DNA of 64,000 nt, taken from positions 1 to 64,000 of the forward strand of contig NZ_SOZA01000017.1 in the NCBI RefSeq assembly GCF_004519305.1. The letters run 5' to 3'. Made by a program: the position numbers and the translations under genes. Below, piece by piece: positions 25,974 to 35,244 of this stretch (position 1 is the stretch's first letter; each line of letters begins with the position of its first letter). The notes beneath the pieces were generated by a model. That model was not told the origin of the DNA. It saw only the letters and a program-made list of their open reading frames with translations, and made no database searches. Origin of the DNA: Pseudomonas sp. RIT623. Lineage in GTDB: Bacteria; Pseudomonadota; Gammaproteobacteria; Pseudomonadales; Pseudomonadaceae.

Positions 25974-26894
25974 TCAAGGCACCGCCGAAAACACCGACCC
26001 GGTCAGCCGTTCGCTCAGCAGCTCCAGCGCGCGCAATCCCGCCAACGAATTGCCCGAGGCATTCAACGCCGGCGACCACACGCAGATGCTGTAGCGCCCC
26101 GGCACCACCGCGACGATCCCGCCGCCCACGCCGCTCTTGCCCGGCAGGCCTACCCGGTAGGCAAAGTTCCCGGCCTCGTCGTACAGCCCGCTGGTGGCCA
26201 TGATTGCGTTCACCTGCTGCGCCTGGCGCGGGCTCAATACCTGCTCGCCGCTGTGCGGGCAATAGCCGCTGTTGGCCAGGAAGGCAAAGCCGCGGGCCAC
26301 GTCGACGCAGCTCATCGACAGCGCGCAGTGGTGGAAGTAGCTGCGCAGTACCGTGTCGACATCGTTGTCGAAATTGCCGAACGCCTGCATCAGGTAGGCC
26401 ATGGCCGCGTTGCGCGCGCGGTGCTGGTACTCCGACTCGGCCACCAGCGCATCGCTGACGATGCGAGGGTTGGCGGCCAGGCGGCGGACGAAGTCGCGCA
26501 TCGACAGCGACGGCGTGGCATAGCGCGACTGGTTGATATCGCAGATCACCAGGGCGCCGGCGTTGATGAACGGGTTGCGCGGTCGGCCTTTCTCCACCTC
26601 CAGCTGCACCAGCGAGTTGAACGCCTGGCCGGACGGCTCGTAGCCCAGGCGCGACCAAATGGCCTCGCCGCTATGATTGATCGCCTGCACCAGGCTGAAC
26701 ACCTTGGAAATACTCTGGATCGAGAACGGCGTGCGTGCGTCACCGGCGCAGTGCATCTGGCCATCCAGGCTTTGCACGGCAATGCCCAGCTGGTTGGGGT
26801 CGACCTGGGCCAGGGCGGGAATGTATTGCGCCACCTGGCCCTGGTCGAGCAGGGGGCGGACGTGGTCGAGGATCTCTTGCAGTAAGGCGTGCAT
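25974..26894 (-). CDS. glsA: Glutaminase (serine-dependent, GlsA family)
   Basis: 306 residues, normal for the beta-lactamase-fold glutaminases. Key blocks: '[17 protein letters not shown]' (nucleophile Ser and Lys), '[14 protein letters not shown]', '[15 protein letters not shown]', '[23 protein letters not shown]', '[21 protein letters not shown]' and '[28 protein letters not shown]'. Hydrolyses glutamine to glutamate and ammonia in the cytoplasm. Convergent with the MBL gene, only 6 bp between stops and no terminator visible. Confidence 0.96.
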   Translation of the reverse strand: MHALLQEILDHVRPLLDQGQVAQYIPALAQVDPNQLGIAVQSLDGQMHCAGDARTPFSIQSISKVFSLVQAINHSGEAIWSRLGYEPSGQAFNSLVQLEVEKGRPRNPFINAGALVICDINQSRYATPSLSMRDFVRRLAANPRIVSDALVAESEYQHRARNAAMAYLMQAFGNFDNDVDTVLRSYFHHCALSMSCVDVARGFAFLANSGYCPHSGEQVLSPRQAQQVNAIMATSGLYDEAGNFAYRVGLPGKSGVGGGIVAVVPGRYSICVWSPALNASGNSLAGLRALELLSERLTGSVFSAVP

Positions 26895-27122
26895 GGGGAC
26901 CTGGGAATGCGTGGATTGCGAAGCGCTTGTGGCTCAGACGGCGGCTGCCGCGTTGACGGCACAGTAAGGCAGGGCGGTTGCGTGAGGCGACTTGGGACGC
27001 TAAAGTCGCGCCGAGGCGTTGGCTGCGCCTGCGGTCCGCGCGAAGGGGTAGCCCAGGCCAGGCAGACTTCATTCCCTACCAGCTCCCGGCTTGTCGGCGG
27101 ACCGAGCCCATGAGGAGTTGGC

Positions 27123-28355
27123 ATGCCTGTCATCGACGCATCCCGTCACCACGGTCTTCTCGACTTGCCCGCCCTGCGCAAGCGCGCCAAGCGCCTGCTC
27201 AAATCCCTGGATGACGACACCCGAACGCAACTACTCGGCCTGGGCTTGCCCGGACCGGACTATCGACTGGCCGACACCCAGTGGCTGGTGGCCCGTGAAG
27301 CCGGCTTTGCCAGCTGGCCGCGGCTCAAGGCACATGCCGACGCGGTGGCCTTCGCCGCGCGCCATCCCGGTTTTGCCGCCCAGAGCGAGGCACGGGTACA
27401 GCATTGGCGCTGCGGCAACGATATCGAGCACAGCCTGCGTATTGCTGGGGTGCGCGGTGCTTTCCACATGTTCGACGACCCCATGGTGATGGGGCCTGTG
27501 CCGGCCCTGCCTGAGGACGAGTACTGGCGGTTGCGCAGCGACTATATGCAACGGGTGTTCGCCGTCGACCCGCGCGACCTGGCCCTGCGCCAGGCTCGGC
27601 AACGGGCGGCACTCGCGCAGCTCGACGGCGACAGTGAAGTGGTGCTGTGGTGCGAGGCCGACGCCTATGACCAGCTGTTCCTGGTTCGCCTGCTTGCCAG
27701 CCTGCCCACGCTGCCGCGCCGTCTCGAGCTGGTCGAGATCGAGCGGGTGCCAGGGGTCGAACGCTTCATCGGTATCGGCCAGTTGGCGCCGGACCTGCTC
27801 GCCTGGTTGTGGCCGCAACGGCGGGCGCTGGGCGAGCAGGCGCTGGCGCTGGGGCGCCAGGCCTGGTCGGCGTATACCGCGCCCGACCCACGGGCTTGGG
27901 CCGCGCTGGCGGGGCGTCAGCATCCGTTGCTGCCATTGCTGGGCAAGGCGTTAGCCCGACAATTGCAGGAGTTGCCCGGTGTCGAGGATGGTTTGAGCCT
28001 GACCGAGCGGCTGAGCCTGCGCATTTTGGCCCATCGGGGCGAGCAGCCGGCAGGGCGGGTATTCGCTGAACTGATGGCACGCTACGAGCCGCTGCCGTAC
28101 CTGGGTGACCAGATGTTCACTGCACTGCTGCGACCATTGATCGAGACGGCGCGGCCGTTGCTGCGCGAAGGGCCGGGGGACGACTGGGCGCAGCGTTCGT
28201 TGAGCCTGACCGCGATGGGCGAGCGAGTGCTGGCGGGGCAGGCCCACTGGCTCGATCAGCAACCTGCCGAGCGTTGGGTTGGCGGGGTGCGTATCGTCGC
28301 CGGGCAGGCGCCGTGGGTGGTCGATGCCCAGGGGCAGGTGGCGCGGCGTCGCTAG
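27123..28355 (+). CDS. DUF1835 domain-containing protein
   Basis: 410 residues. Blocks of the DUF1835 family: 'VQHWRCGNDIEHSLRIAGVRGAFHMFDDPMVMGPVP', 'SEVVLWCEADAYDQLFLVRLLASLP', and a C-terminal helical part with 'YLGDQMFTALLRPLI'. The N-terminal ~70 residues ('LLDLPALRKRAKRLLKSL...WLVAREAGFASWPRLKAHAD') resemble the ankyrin-adjacent module found at the start of such proteins. Soluble; function unknown. Divergent from glutaminase across 228 bp. Confidence 0.82.
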   Translation: MPVIDASRHHGLLDLPALRKRAKRLLKSLDDDTRTQLLGLGLPGPDYRLADTQWLVAREAGFASWPRLKAHADAVAFAARHPGFAAQSEARVQHWRCGNDIEHSLRIAGVRGAFHMFDDPMVMGPVPALPEDEYWRLRSDYMQRVFAVDPRDLALRQARQRAALAQLDGDSEVVLWCEADAYDQLFLVRLLASLPTLPRRLELVEIERVPGVERFIGIGQLAPDLLAWLWPQRRALGEQALALGRQAWSAYTAPDPRAWAALAGRQHPLLPLLGKALARQLQELPGVEDGLSLTERLSLRILAHRGEQPAGRVFAELMARYEPLPYLGDQMFTALLRPLIETARPLLREGPGDDWAQRSLSLTAMGERVLAGQAHWLDQQPAERWVGGVRIVAGQAPWVVDAQGQVARRR

Positions 28356-28439
28356 CCTGGGTGAAGTCGACGCAGTGCGCGCCGCTGATTACGACGCCTG
28401 CCCTACAAAGCCCGCTGAAAAAAGCTTGCGCGGAGATGA

Positions 28440-29654
28440 TTAACGTTGATTTGCGCTTATCCAGGCTTGTTGTCGGGCGAGTACCGCTGTCGCCGCTTCG
28501 CCCACAAGTTCTGCGTACAAGTCGGGCGCAGTGGCGCCCTCGGTGCTGATCAGCAGTACCCGTGAATGGCGGTCCAAGCCCATTTGCGCCGCGTGCTCAG
28601 GCACCGCCATCAACCGCGCCAGCCCGGCCAACCCGGCCACCGCCGACTCTCCCGCGACCAGCGGAATATCTTGCCGATTACCTCGGGCCAGGCAACGCAT
28701 CGCGGCCACTGCCTCGTCGTCATCGATGACCATGAAACCGTCGACCGCCGGCTGTAGGAATCGCCAGGCCAAGGGCGAGGTTTCGCCGCAGGCCAACCCG
28801 GCCATCAGCGAATCCACCGTGCCCGTTGCGATCGACGCTTGCCCCAACCGCGCGCTCTGGTAGAGGCAGTCGGCCTGCGCCGGCTCGACCACGATAAAGG
28901 TCGGGCGTTGCGCGCCGTAGAGTTCCCAGAAGTAGCTGACCACCCCTGCGGCCAAGCCGCCTACGCCCCCTTGCAGGAACACATGGGTAAAGGCTGGCTG
29001 GTCGGCTTCGATGACCTCGGCGGCGAGGGTGGCGTAGCCCTGCATCACATCGCCAGGGATGCTTTCGTAGCCGTCATAGGAGGTGTCCGAGACGACCTGC
29101 CAGCCATTGGCCTGTGCCAGGTCGGCGGCGTGGGCAACCGAGGCATCGTAATTGCCGGCAATACGGACGATCTGTGCGCCGTAGGTGGCGATCGCCTGTT
29201 CGCGTTCCGTGCTGACCTGCGCATGCAGCACGATGACGCAACGGCAACCGAGGCTTTGCGCGGCCGCCGCCAGCGCGCGACCATGGTTGCCATCGGTGGC
29301 GCTGATGACGCAGAAATCGGCCAGTTGCTGGGCATGCGCACCGGCGAACAGCGCCGCGGCGCGGAAGTGCTGTTCAGGGAAGCTGCGCATGATCAGCCGC
29401 GCCAGGGCAATCGGCGCGCCGAGCGCCTTGAAGCTGCCCAGGGGCGAGCGCAGCGCTTCATCCTTGATCGCCAGCTGTGCCACGCCGAGTGCCTCGGCCA
29501 GGTCGGGCAGCGAATGCAGCGGGGTGCCTTCAGCTCGCAGCAGCGGCCAATGCGACAGCCACTGGCGGCTCTGCTGCGCGGCGCTGGCGCTGAGGATCGC
29601 GCGCAGGGTATCAGGGTAGGGCTGGCGGGTGGCGTTGGGGTTATGCAGCAGCAT
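28440..29654 (-). CDS. dpaL: Diaminopropionate ammonia-lyase
   Basis: 404 residues, ATG with AAAGGAG upstream. Fold-type II PLP enzyme: Schiff-base Lys in 'LGSFKALGAP', substrate loop 'SATDGNHGRALAAAA', Gly-rich phosphate loop 'LQGGVGGLAAGV'. The pattern and length match diaminopropionate ammonia-lyase, which cleaves 2,3-diaminopropionate to pyruvate and two ammonia. Followed 45 bp later by an M20 amidohydrolase and then by a divergent Lrp-type regulator, a set like E. coli ygeX-ygeY. Probably degrades an unusual amino acid released by the hydrolase. Confidence 0.9.
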   Translation of the reverse strand: MLLHNPNATRQPYPDTLRAILSASAAQQSRQWLSHWPLLRAEGTPLHSLPDLAEALGVAQLAIKDEALRSPLGSFKALGAPIALARLIMRSFPEQHFRAAALFAGAHAQQLADFCVISATDGNHGRALAAAAQSLGCRCVIVLHAQVSTEREQAIATYGAQIVRIAGNYDASVAHAADLAQANGWQVVSDTSYDGYESIPGDVMQGYATLAAEVIEADQPAFTHVFLQGGVGGLAAGVVSYFWELYGAQRPTFIVVEPAQADCLYQSARLGQASIATGTVDSLMAGLACGETSPLAWRFLQPAVDGFMVIDDDEAVAAMRCLARGNRQDIPLVAGESAVAGLAGLARLMAVPEHAAQMGLDRHSRVLLISTEGATAPDLYAELVGEAATAVLARQQAWISANQR

Positions 29655-29699
29655 CGGTGGCTCCTTTCGTCAGGCAATACGAATTCGGCGGCAGGGGTG

Positions 29700-30935
29700 T
29701 CAGCGGCTGCCGTCCAGGCGTCGAGCGACGACGTCCAGCAGCACCCGTGCGCCGTCAAGCAACTGCGCGTCGTCGGTGTGCTCGCGAGGGTTGTGGCTGA
29801 TGCCTGCGCGGCTGGGCACGAAGATCATCGCCGCCGGTGCAATGCGCGCGATCATCTGTGCATCGTGGCCGGCGCCGGAGGTCATCCGTCGGTGGCTGAG
29901 GCCCAGGCGTATGGCACTGGCTGCGATCGCGTCGGTCAGCGCGGCGTCGAAGGTCACGGGTTGGAAGCGCACCAGCGGCTCGGTCTGGATACTCACGCCT
30001 TCATCGTTGGCCAGTTGCGCGAGGTACTGTGCCAGGTGCGCCTCGGCCCTTTGCAGCTTGTGCTCGTCGGGGTCGCGTAGGTCGATGGTGAAACGCGCCT
30101 GGCGCGCAATTACATTGATCACATTGGGGGCGAAGGTCATGCAGCCTGTCGTTGCCAGGGTGCTGTCGCTGGCCTGGGCATAGCGACGTAGCTCGCTGAC
30201 CACCGCACAGGCGACATAGCCGGCGTCGTGGCGCAGATGAGTGGGGGTGGTGCCGGCGTGGTTGGCATGGCCGGTGACCGTTACCTGCTGCCAGGAAATC
30301 CCTTGTAGGTTCTCCACCACGCCAATCAGCGTGTTCTCGGCTTCGAGGATCGGGCCTTGCTCGATGTGCAGCTCCAGGTATTCGTGGGGCACGATGCTGC
30401 CTGGCACCAGGTCGCCGGCATAACCGATGCGCCGCAGCTCGTCGCCCAGACGGGTGCCGTCGGTACCGATGGTGTTCAGCGCTGTCTCGATGTCGAGGCC
30501 GCCGGCATGCACCAGCGAACCCAGCATGTCCGGTTGGTAGCGCACACCTTCCTCATTGGTGAAAGCCGCCACGGTGATTGGGCGCAATGGTTGTATCTGT
30601 GCGTCGCGATAGGCGCGTTGCACCGCTAGGCCGGCCAGCACGCCGTAGCAACCATCCAGGGCGCCGGCATTGGTGACGCTGTCGATATGCGAGCCGATCA
30701 TCAAGGGTGCGTCGTCGCTGGCACCGGGCAGGGTGCCGAAGATGTTGCCGATGCGGTCGATGGCGATATCCAGGTCCAGCGCGCGCATCCATGCCACCAA
30801 CTGGTCGCGCCCCGCCTTCTCCGCGTCGGTCAGGGCAATCCGGGTGCGGCCGCCGTGGACCGCATCGACGCCGATCGCACCCAGGGCGTGGATCTGCTCC
30901 AGCAGCAGCGGGCCATTGAGTTGCAGCAGGTTCAT
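29700..30935 (-). CDS. M20-family Zn-dependent amidohydrolase (N-carbamoyl amino acid/allantoate type)
   Basis: 411 residues. HyuC/AllC-type metallopeptidase: 'MIGSHIDSVTNAGALDGCYGVLAGLA' with the metal His and Asp, 'AAFTNEEGVRY', 'YLELHIEQGPILE', 'GHANHAGTTPTHLRHDAG' and 'TSGAGHDAQMIARIAPAAMIFVPSRAGISHNPREHT'. Members hydrolyse N-carbamoyl amino acids, allantoate or ureido compounds. First gene of the operon with dpaL, so it may release the amino acid that DpaL then deaminates. Ribosome site GGAGAAT before ATG. Confidence 0.88.
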   Translation of the reverse strand: MNLLQLNGPLLLEQIHALGAIGVDAVHGGRTRIALTDAEKAGRDQLVAWMRALDLDIAIDRIGNIFGTLPGASDDAPLMIGSHIDSVTNAGALDGCYGVLAGLAVQRAYRDAQIQPLRPITVAAFTNEEGVRYQPDMLGSLVHAGGLDIETALNTIGTDGTRLGDELRRIGYAGDLVPGSIVPHEYLELHIEQGPILEAENTLIGVVENLQGISWQQVTVTGHANHAGTTPTHLRHDAGYVACAVVSELRRYAQASDSTLATTGCMTFAPNVINVIARQARFTIDLRDPDEHKLQRAEAHLAQYLAQLANDEGVSIQTEPLVRFQPVTFDAALTDAIAASAIRLGLSHRRMTSGAGHDAQMIARIAPAAMIFVPSRAGISHNPREHTDDAQLLDGARVLLDVVARRLDGSR

Positions 30936-30992
30936 GGGATTCTCCGGGGGATCGTGGGGCGATGGAGGGTAATGGTATTTGCTGATGACGAA

Positions 30993-31010
30993 TTGAAATC
31001 TTGATTTTCA
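30993..31010. promoter_or_regulatory. Candidate Lrp-type operator between the M20 hydrolase and its regulator
   Basis: A/T-rich imperfect dyad TTGAAATCTTGATTTTCA in the 126-bp divergent gap; the outer halves match at 6 of 8 positions. Lrp/AsnC proteins bind such weak A/T-rich dyads, and the adjacent regulator is of that family. Binding is inferred. Confidence 0.4.
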
Positions 31011-31061
31011 TCTGAAAAACGTAATCTTATTGCGCACCCTCTTGGCTCTCGAGACCCCACC

Positions 31062-31523
31062 GTGACACTCGATTCGTTCGACCGCGCCTTGCTCGACGCC
31101 GTGCAGCGCGATGCCAGCACCTCGCAGATCGACCTCGGCGTGCAGGTCAACCTGTCGTGCGCTGCAGTCAATCGACGGTTGAAGAAACTCACCCGCGACG
31201 GCGTGATCCAACGCACCGTGGCCCAGGTCGACCCAGTGGCCCTGGGCTACACCCTGACGGTGATCACCGAGGTGGAGGTGGAGAACGAACGCCTCGATTT
31301 GCTCGATGCCATGAAGCGCACCTTCCTTGCCTGCCCACAGGTGCAGCAGTGCTACTACGTGGCTGGAGAGTGCGACTTCGTGCTGATCATGCTGGTGCGG
31401 GACATGGCGCAGTACACGCAGCTGACCCGCGCACTGTTCTTCGAGAGCAACAACGTCAAGCGCTTCAAGACCCTGGTGTCGATGAGCAACGTGAAGAGCG
31501 GGGTGGTGGTGCCTGCGCTGTAA
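31062..31523 (+). CDS. Lrp/AsnC-family regulator
   Basis: 153 residues from GTG 31062. N-terminal winged helix-turn-helix ('LDSFDRALLDAVQRDASTSQIDLGVQVNLSCAAVNRRLKKLTRDGVI') and C-terminal RAM effector domain ('VTVITEVEVENERLDLLDAMKRTFLACPQVQQCYYVAGECDFVLIMLVRDM'). Divergent from the M20 hydrolase/dpaL operon, so likely its local regulator, with an amino acid as effector. The 'CYYVAGECDF' segment is the family's ligand loop. Confidence 0.92.
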   Translation: MTLDSFDRALLDAVQRDASTSQIDLGVQVNLSCAAVNRRLKKLTRDGVIQRTVAQVDPVALGYTLTVITEVEVENERLDLLDAMKRTFLACPQVQQCYYVAGECDFVLIMLVRDMAQYTQLTRALFFESNNVKRFKTLVSMSNVKSGVVVPAL

Positions 31524-31593
31524 CCTGGCCGCTGCAACCAATGGTGGCCGTTAACTGTCACAATCGCTTGGTCTGACTGATCCGGAGACCCCC

Positions 31594-33447
31594 ATGCTGC
31601 GTGTATTTGAACGCTGGCTCGACCCTTTCCCCCCCGACGAGGCTCCGCCACCGCCCATGGGCCTGGCTCGGTTCATGTGGGCCTGCACCCGCGGGGCGCG
31701 CGGTTATATCCTCGCCTTCGCCGTGCTCAGCGCTGCGGTGTCGCTTTACGAGGCCTGGCTGTTCGCCTTCCTCGGCCAGGTAGTGGACCTGCTTGCCAGC
31801 TGGCAGGCCGGCAGCGCCGTGAGCGCCGAGGAAACCCGCGTGTTGTGGGGCGCCGGGGTGGTGCTGGTGGCCAGTGTCGGCCTGGTGGCGGCGCGCACGG
31901 CGGTGCAGCACCAGGTGTTGGCGATCAACCTGCCATTGCGCCTGCGCTGGGACTTCCACCGCCTGATGCTGCGCCAGAGCCTGTCGTTCTTCTCCGACGA
32001 GTTTTCCGGGCGGGTCACCACCAAGGTGATGCAGACCGCGCTGGCGGTGCGCGAGGTGCTGTTCACCCTGATCGAGATCCTGCCGGGCATCGGTGTGTAT
32101 TTCGTGGCGATCATCGCCCTGGCCGGCGGCTTCGCCCTCAAGTTGATGCTGCCGTTCCTGGCCTGGATCGGCCTGTTCGGCCTGGCCATGCTGTATTTCG
32201 TGCCGCGCCTGGGGCAGGTCGGCCAGGAGCAGGCCCACGCGCGCTCGTCGATGACCGGGCGGGTCTCGGATGCCTACACCAACATCACCACGGTCAAGCT
32301 GTTCAGCCACGGCAAGCGCGAGGCGCACTTCGCCCGCGCAGCCATGGAAGACTTCAAGCTCACCGGTTTTCGCCAGATGCGCCTGGTCAGCCAGTTCGAG
32401 ATCGTCAACCAGGCGCTGGTGGTCGGCCTGATCCTCGGCGCCGGTGGTTATGCGCTGTGGCTGTGGCACCAGGGCGAGGTCGGCGCCGGCGCGGTGGCGG
32501 CGATCACCGCCATGGCCCTGCGCATCAATGGCATGTCGCATTGGATCATGTGGCAGATGACGTCGTTGTTCGAGAGCATCGGCACCGTGCAGGACGGCAT
32601 GGCGACCCTGACCCGCACGCCCAAGGTACTGGACGCAGCGGATGCCAAGGCGCTGGAGCCACGGGGCGGGGCGGTGACCTTCGACAACGTGCGCTTCAAC
32701 TACAACGGCGAGCGCCAGGTGCTCGACGGCCTGAGCCTGACGATCCGCCCGGGCGAGAAGATTGGCCTGGTGGGCCGCTCCGGTGCCGGCAAGTCGACGC
32801 TGATCAACCTGCTGCTACGCTTCTATGATGTCGACAGCGGCCAGATTCGCATCGACGGCCAGGACATTGCCCACGTCACCCAGGACAGCCTGCGCGGCGC
32901 CATCGGCATGGTCACCCAGGACACCTCGTTGCTGCATCGCTCGATCCGCGACAATATCGCCTATGGTCGCCCCGATGCGAGCGAGGCGCAGATCCGCCGC
33001 GCCGCCGCCAGCGCCCAGGCCGATGGGTTCATCGGGCAACTGAGCGACCGCCAGGGGCACAGCGGCTACGACACCCTGGTGGGCGAACGCGGCATCAAGC
33101 TGTCCGGCGGCCAGCGCCAGCGCATCGCCATTGCCCGGGTGATGCTCAAGAACGCGCCGATCCTGCTGCTCGACGAAGCCACCAGCGCGCTGGACTCGGA
33201 AGTCGAGGTGGCGATCCAGGAAAGCCTGGATGAAATGATGAGGGGCAAGACGGTGATCGCCATCGCCCACCGGCTGTCGACCATCGCCGCCATGGACCGT
33301 CTGATAGTGATGGACGAAGGGCGCATCATAGAGCAGGGCACCCATGCCCAGTTGCTGGCCCGAAATGGCGCCTATGCGCGGTTGTGGCAGCACCAGAGCG
33401 GTGGTTTCCTGGGCGAGGACCGAGGTGTGGAGGAGGCCGTGGAATAG
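31594..33447 (+). CDS. ABC exporter, fused permease and ATPase
   Basis: 617 residues, ATG with GGAG upstream. Six-helix transmembrane domain (~35-345) followed by the nucleotide-binding domain: Walker A 'GRSGAGKST', Q-loop 'MVTQDTSLLHRSIRDNIAYG', signature 'LSGGQRQRIAIARVML', Walker B 'ILLLDEATSALDSE', H-loop 'AIAHRLSTI'. It is of the single-subunit exporter type that works as a homodimer; close relatives are annotated as lipid- or multidrug-exporting. The substrate cannot be told from the sequence. It stands alone; downstream is a repeat and a convergent LysR gene. Confidence 0.93.
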   Translation: MLRVFERWLDPFPPDEAPPPPMGLARFMWACTRGARGYILAFAVLSAAVSLYEAWLFAFLGQVVDLLASWQAGSAVSAEETRVLWGAGVVLVASVGLVAARTAVQHQVLAINLPLRLRWDFHRLMLRQSLSFFSDEFSGRVTTKVMQTALAVREVLFTLIEILPGIGVYFVAIIALAGGFALKLMLPFLAWIGLFGLAMLYFVPRLGQVGQEQAHARSSMTGRVSDAYTNITTVKLFSHGKREAHFARAAMEDFKLTGFRQMRLVSQFEIVNQALVVGLILGAGGYALWLWHQGEVGAGAVAAITAMALRINGMSHWIMWQMTSLFESIGTVQDGMATLTRTPKVLDAADAKALEPRGGAVTFDNVRFNYNGERQVLDGLSLTIRPGEKIGLVGRSGAGKSTLINLLLRFYDVDSGQIRIDGQDIAHVTQDSLRGAIGMVTQDTSLLHRSIRDNIAYGRPDASEAQIRRAAASAQADGFIGQLSDRQGHSGYDTLVGERGIKLSGGQRQRIAIARVMLKNAPILLLDEATSALDSEVEVAIQESLDEMMRGKTVIAIAHRLSTIAAMDRLIVMDEGRIIEQGTHAQLLARNGAYARLWQHQSGGFLGEDRGVEEAVE

Positions 33448-33461
33448 CCGTTTTTGCAGAA

Positions 33462-33514
33462 GCGGCCGCGTGCCGCGAAAGGCTCGCAAAGCAGCCCCGG
33501 CAAATCAACCTTGG
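33462..33514. repeat. Dispersed intergenic repeat (GCGGCC..CGCGAAAGG), copy 1
   Basis: 53-bp segment in the gap between the ABC exporter and the LysR gene, matching about 42 of 53 positions with the copy at 55152-55204. It contains the short palindrome-like stretch CCGCGAAAGGCTCGC, a common intergenic element of this Pseudomonas group. Confidence 0.7.
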
Positions 33515-33543
33515 ACGCCGTATCTGTCGTGGCGGACGCCTTG

Positions 33544-34467
33544 TCAAACAGACGTTTCCAAAGCAGGTACACATGAGGACGGCTCGAGCGCAAGCTGCGC
33601 TTGAATCCACTCAATGAACGCTCGCACCGGCGCACGTTGCAGGTGCTCCTCGCGGGTCACCAGGTAATAAGCGAAGCGTGATGGCCAGGGGCGCTCCAGC
33701 GCGACGACCAACCGGCCACTGCGCAGGTCCTCGGCGGCGAGCTGTGCCTGCACCAGGGCGATACCCTGGCCACTGGCGGCCGCGCGCAGCAATAGCAGGT
33801 CTTCGTCAAAACTCGGCCCTCGGCGGCTACGGCTGTCGGGCTCGACACCATGGGCCTGCAGCCACAGTGTCCAGTCGGCACGCTCGGCCTCCTGCAGCAG
33901 GGGATAACGCAGGCAGTCCTGTGGTTCGTCCAGCGCCGGCCCGCCGGCAAGCAGGCCAGGGCTGGCTACCGGTAGCAGCACGGACGCCAACAGGGGTATC
34001 GACGCCAGCCCCGGGTAATCGCCCAGGCCGTGGCGCAGCGCGATATCGACAGGGTCACGGTGCAGGTCGGCCAGCGCGGCCGTGGACTGCACGTGGATGT
34101 CGATCTGCGGATGCCGCGCATTGAAATCGGCCAGGCGTGGCACCAGCCAGCTGGAGGCGAACGATGGCTGGGTGCTGATCGTCAAGGTAGAAGTTCGGGT
34201 TAGCCGTTCCAGGTCGAGCAGGGCGCTTTCGATCTGGCCGAAGCCGCGTGACAGCCCCGGATAGAGGCTCGCGCCAGCCTCGGTGAGCTGCACGCCATAA
34301 CGGCTTCGGCTCAGCAGAACGACCCCCAGGCGCTGCTCCAGCAGGCGGATCTGTTGACTGATGGCACCTGGGCTGACCCCCATGCGTTCGGCGGCAGCCT
34401 TCAGGCTGCCCAGGCGAGTGGTTTCGCAGAAGGCACGCAACGCGAGTAACGGCAAGACTGCACCCAT
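33544..34467 (-). CDS. LysR-family regulator (GcvA-like)
   Basis: 307 residues. N-terminal LTTR helix-turn-helix 'LPLLALRAFCETTRLGSLKAAAERMGVSPGAISQQIRLLEQRLGVVLLSRSRYGVQLTEAG' followed by a type-2 periplasmic-binding effector domain with 'STLTISTQPSFASSWLVPRLADF', the pattern of GcvA-type regulators. Divergent from a glutathione S-transferase/luciferase-like monooxygenase pair 122 bp away, which it probably controls. Confidence 0.9.
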   Translation of the reverse strand: MGAVLPLLALRAFCETTRLGSLKAAAERMGVSPGAISQQIRLLEQRLGVVLLSRSRYGVQLTEAGASLYPGLSRGFGQIESALLDLERLTRTSTLTISTQPSFASSWLVPRLADFNARHPQIDIHVQSTAALADLHRDPVDIALRHGLGDYPGLASIPLLASVLLPVASPGLLAGGPALDEPQDCLRYPLLQEAERADWTLWLQAHGVEPDSRSRRGPSFDEDLLLLRAAASGQGIALVQAQLAAEDLRSGRLVVALERPWPSRFAYYLVTREEHLQRAPVRAFIEWIQAQLALEPSSCVPALETSV

Positions 34468-34589
34468 GAAATCCCAACCTTAGAAAAACTAATTTGAAGA
34501 AAAGCGATGATCGTTAGTAAGCACGATACAGTGTGCATAGCATAGCGATGAACCACAGAAATCAAATCAGTTTTACTGAGGTGAACAGC

Positions 34590-35225
34590 ATGCAAGAACC
34601 TGCGCTTGTGCTTTACAGCGACAGTTCCCCCAACGGTTTCAAGATCACCATTGCCCTCGAAGAGCTCGGCCTGCGTTATCGGCTGGTTCACGTGAACATC
34701 GACCGGGGCGAACATCGCCAGGCCAATTTCCTGGCACTCAACCCCGCAGGCCGCATCCCGGTGCTGGTGGACCACAGCGCCGGAGTGGTGCTGTTCGAGT
34801 CAGCCGCGATCCTCTTGTACCTGGCGCAGCGCAGTGGCCAACTGCTGGAGCAGGCGGCTCAACCGCGCTGGGCGACGATCACCTGGCTCATGTACCACAG
34901 CGCCAGCGTGGGGCCGGTGCTCGGGCAGCGCGTGCACTTCGAGTGCTTCGAGGCCATCGCAAACCCGGCGGCGCAAAAGCGCTACCGCAGCCTCAGCGAA
35001 GACGCCTTCGCCGTGCTCGACCAGCACCTGGCCAGCCATTTGTGGCTGGCAGGCGAAGCCTATTCGATTGCCGACATCGCCCACTTTGCCTGGCTGCACA
35101 TCGCCGAGCTCGTGGGCTTCGATTTCACTGCTCACCGCCACCTGACTCGCTGGTATCGACAAGTCCAAATGCGCCCTGCCGTGCAACGCGGCATCCGCCT
35201 TCCCGCCCCAGCCACCGGCCCCTGA
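34590..35225 (+). CDS. Glutathione S-transferase
   Basis: 211 residues from ATG 34590 with GAGGTG upstream. N-terminal thioredoxin-like domain ('VLYSDSSPNGFKITIALEELGLRYRLVHVNIDRGEHRQANFLALNPAGRIPVLVDH', then 'LFESAAILLYLAQRSG' with the E-S glutathione-binding pair) and an all-helical C-terminal domain with 'WLAGEAYSIADIAHFAWLHI'. The 'NPNGxK'-like 'SPNGFK' block is typical of YghU/YfcG-like nu-class members. First gene of a pair with a flavin monooxygenase; divergent LysR. Likely detoxification or sulfur-compound metabolism. Confidence 0.92.
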   Translation: MQEPALVLYSDSSPNGFKITIALEELGLRYRLVHVNIDRGEHRQANFLALNPAGRIPVLVDHSAGVVLFESAAILLYLAQRSGQLLEQAAQPRWATITWLMYHSASVGPVLGQRVHFECFEAIANPAAQKRYRSLSEDAFAVLDQHLASHLWLAGEAYSIADIAHFAWLHIAELVGFDFTAHRHLTRWYRQVQMRPAVQRGIRLPAPATGP

Positions 35226-35244
35226 ACCTGAGCAAGGAATGCCC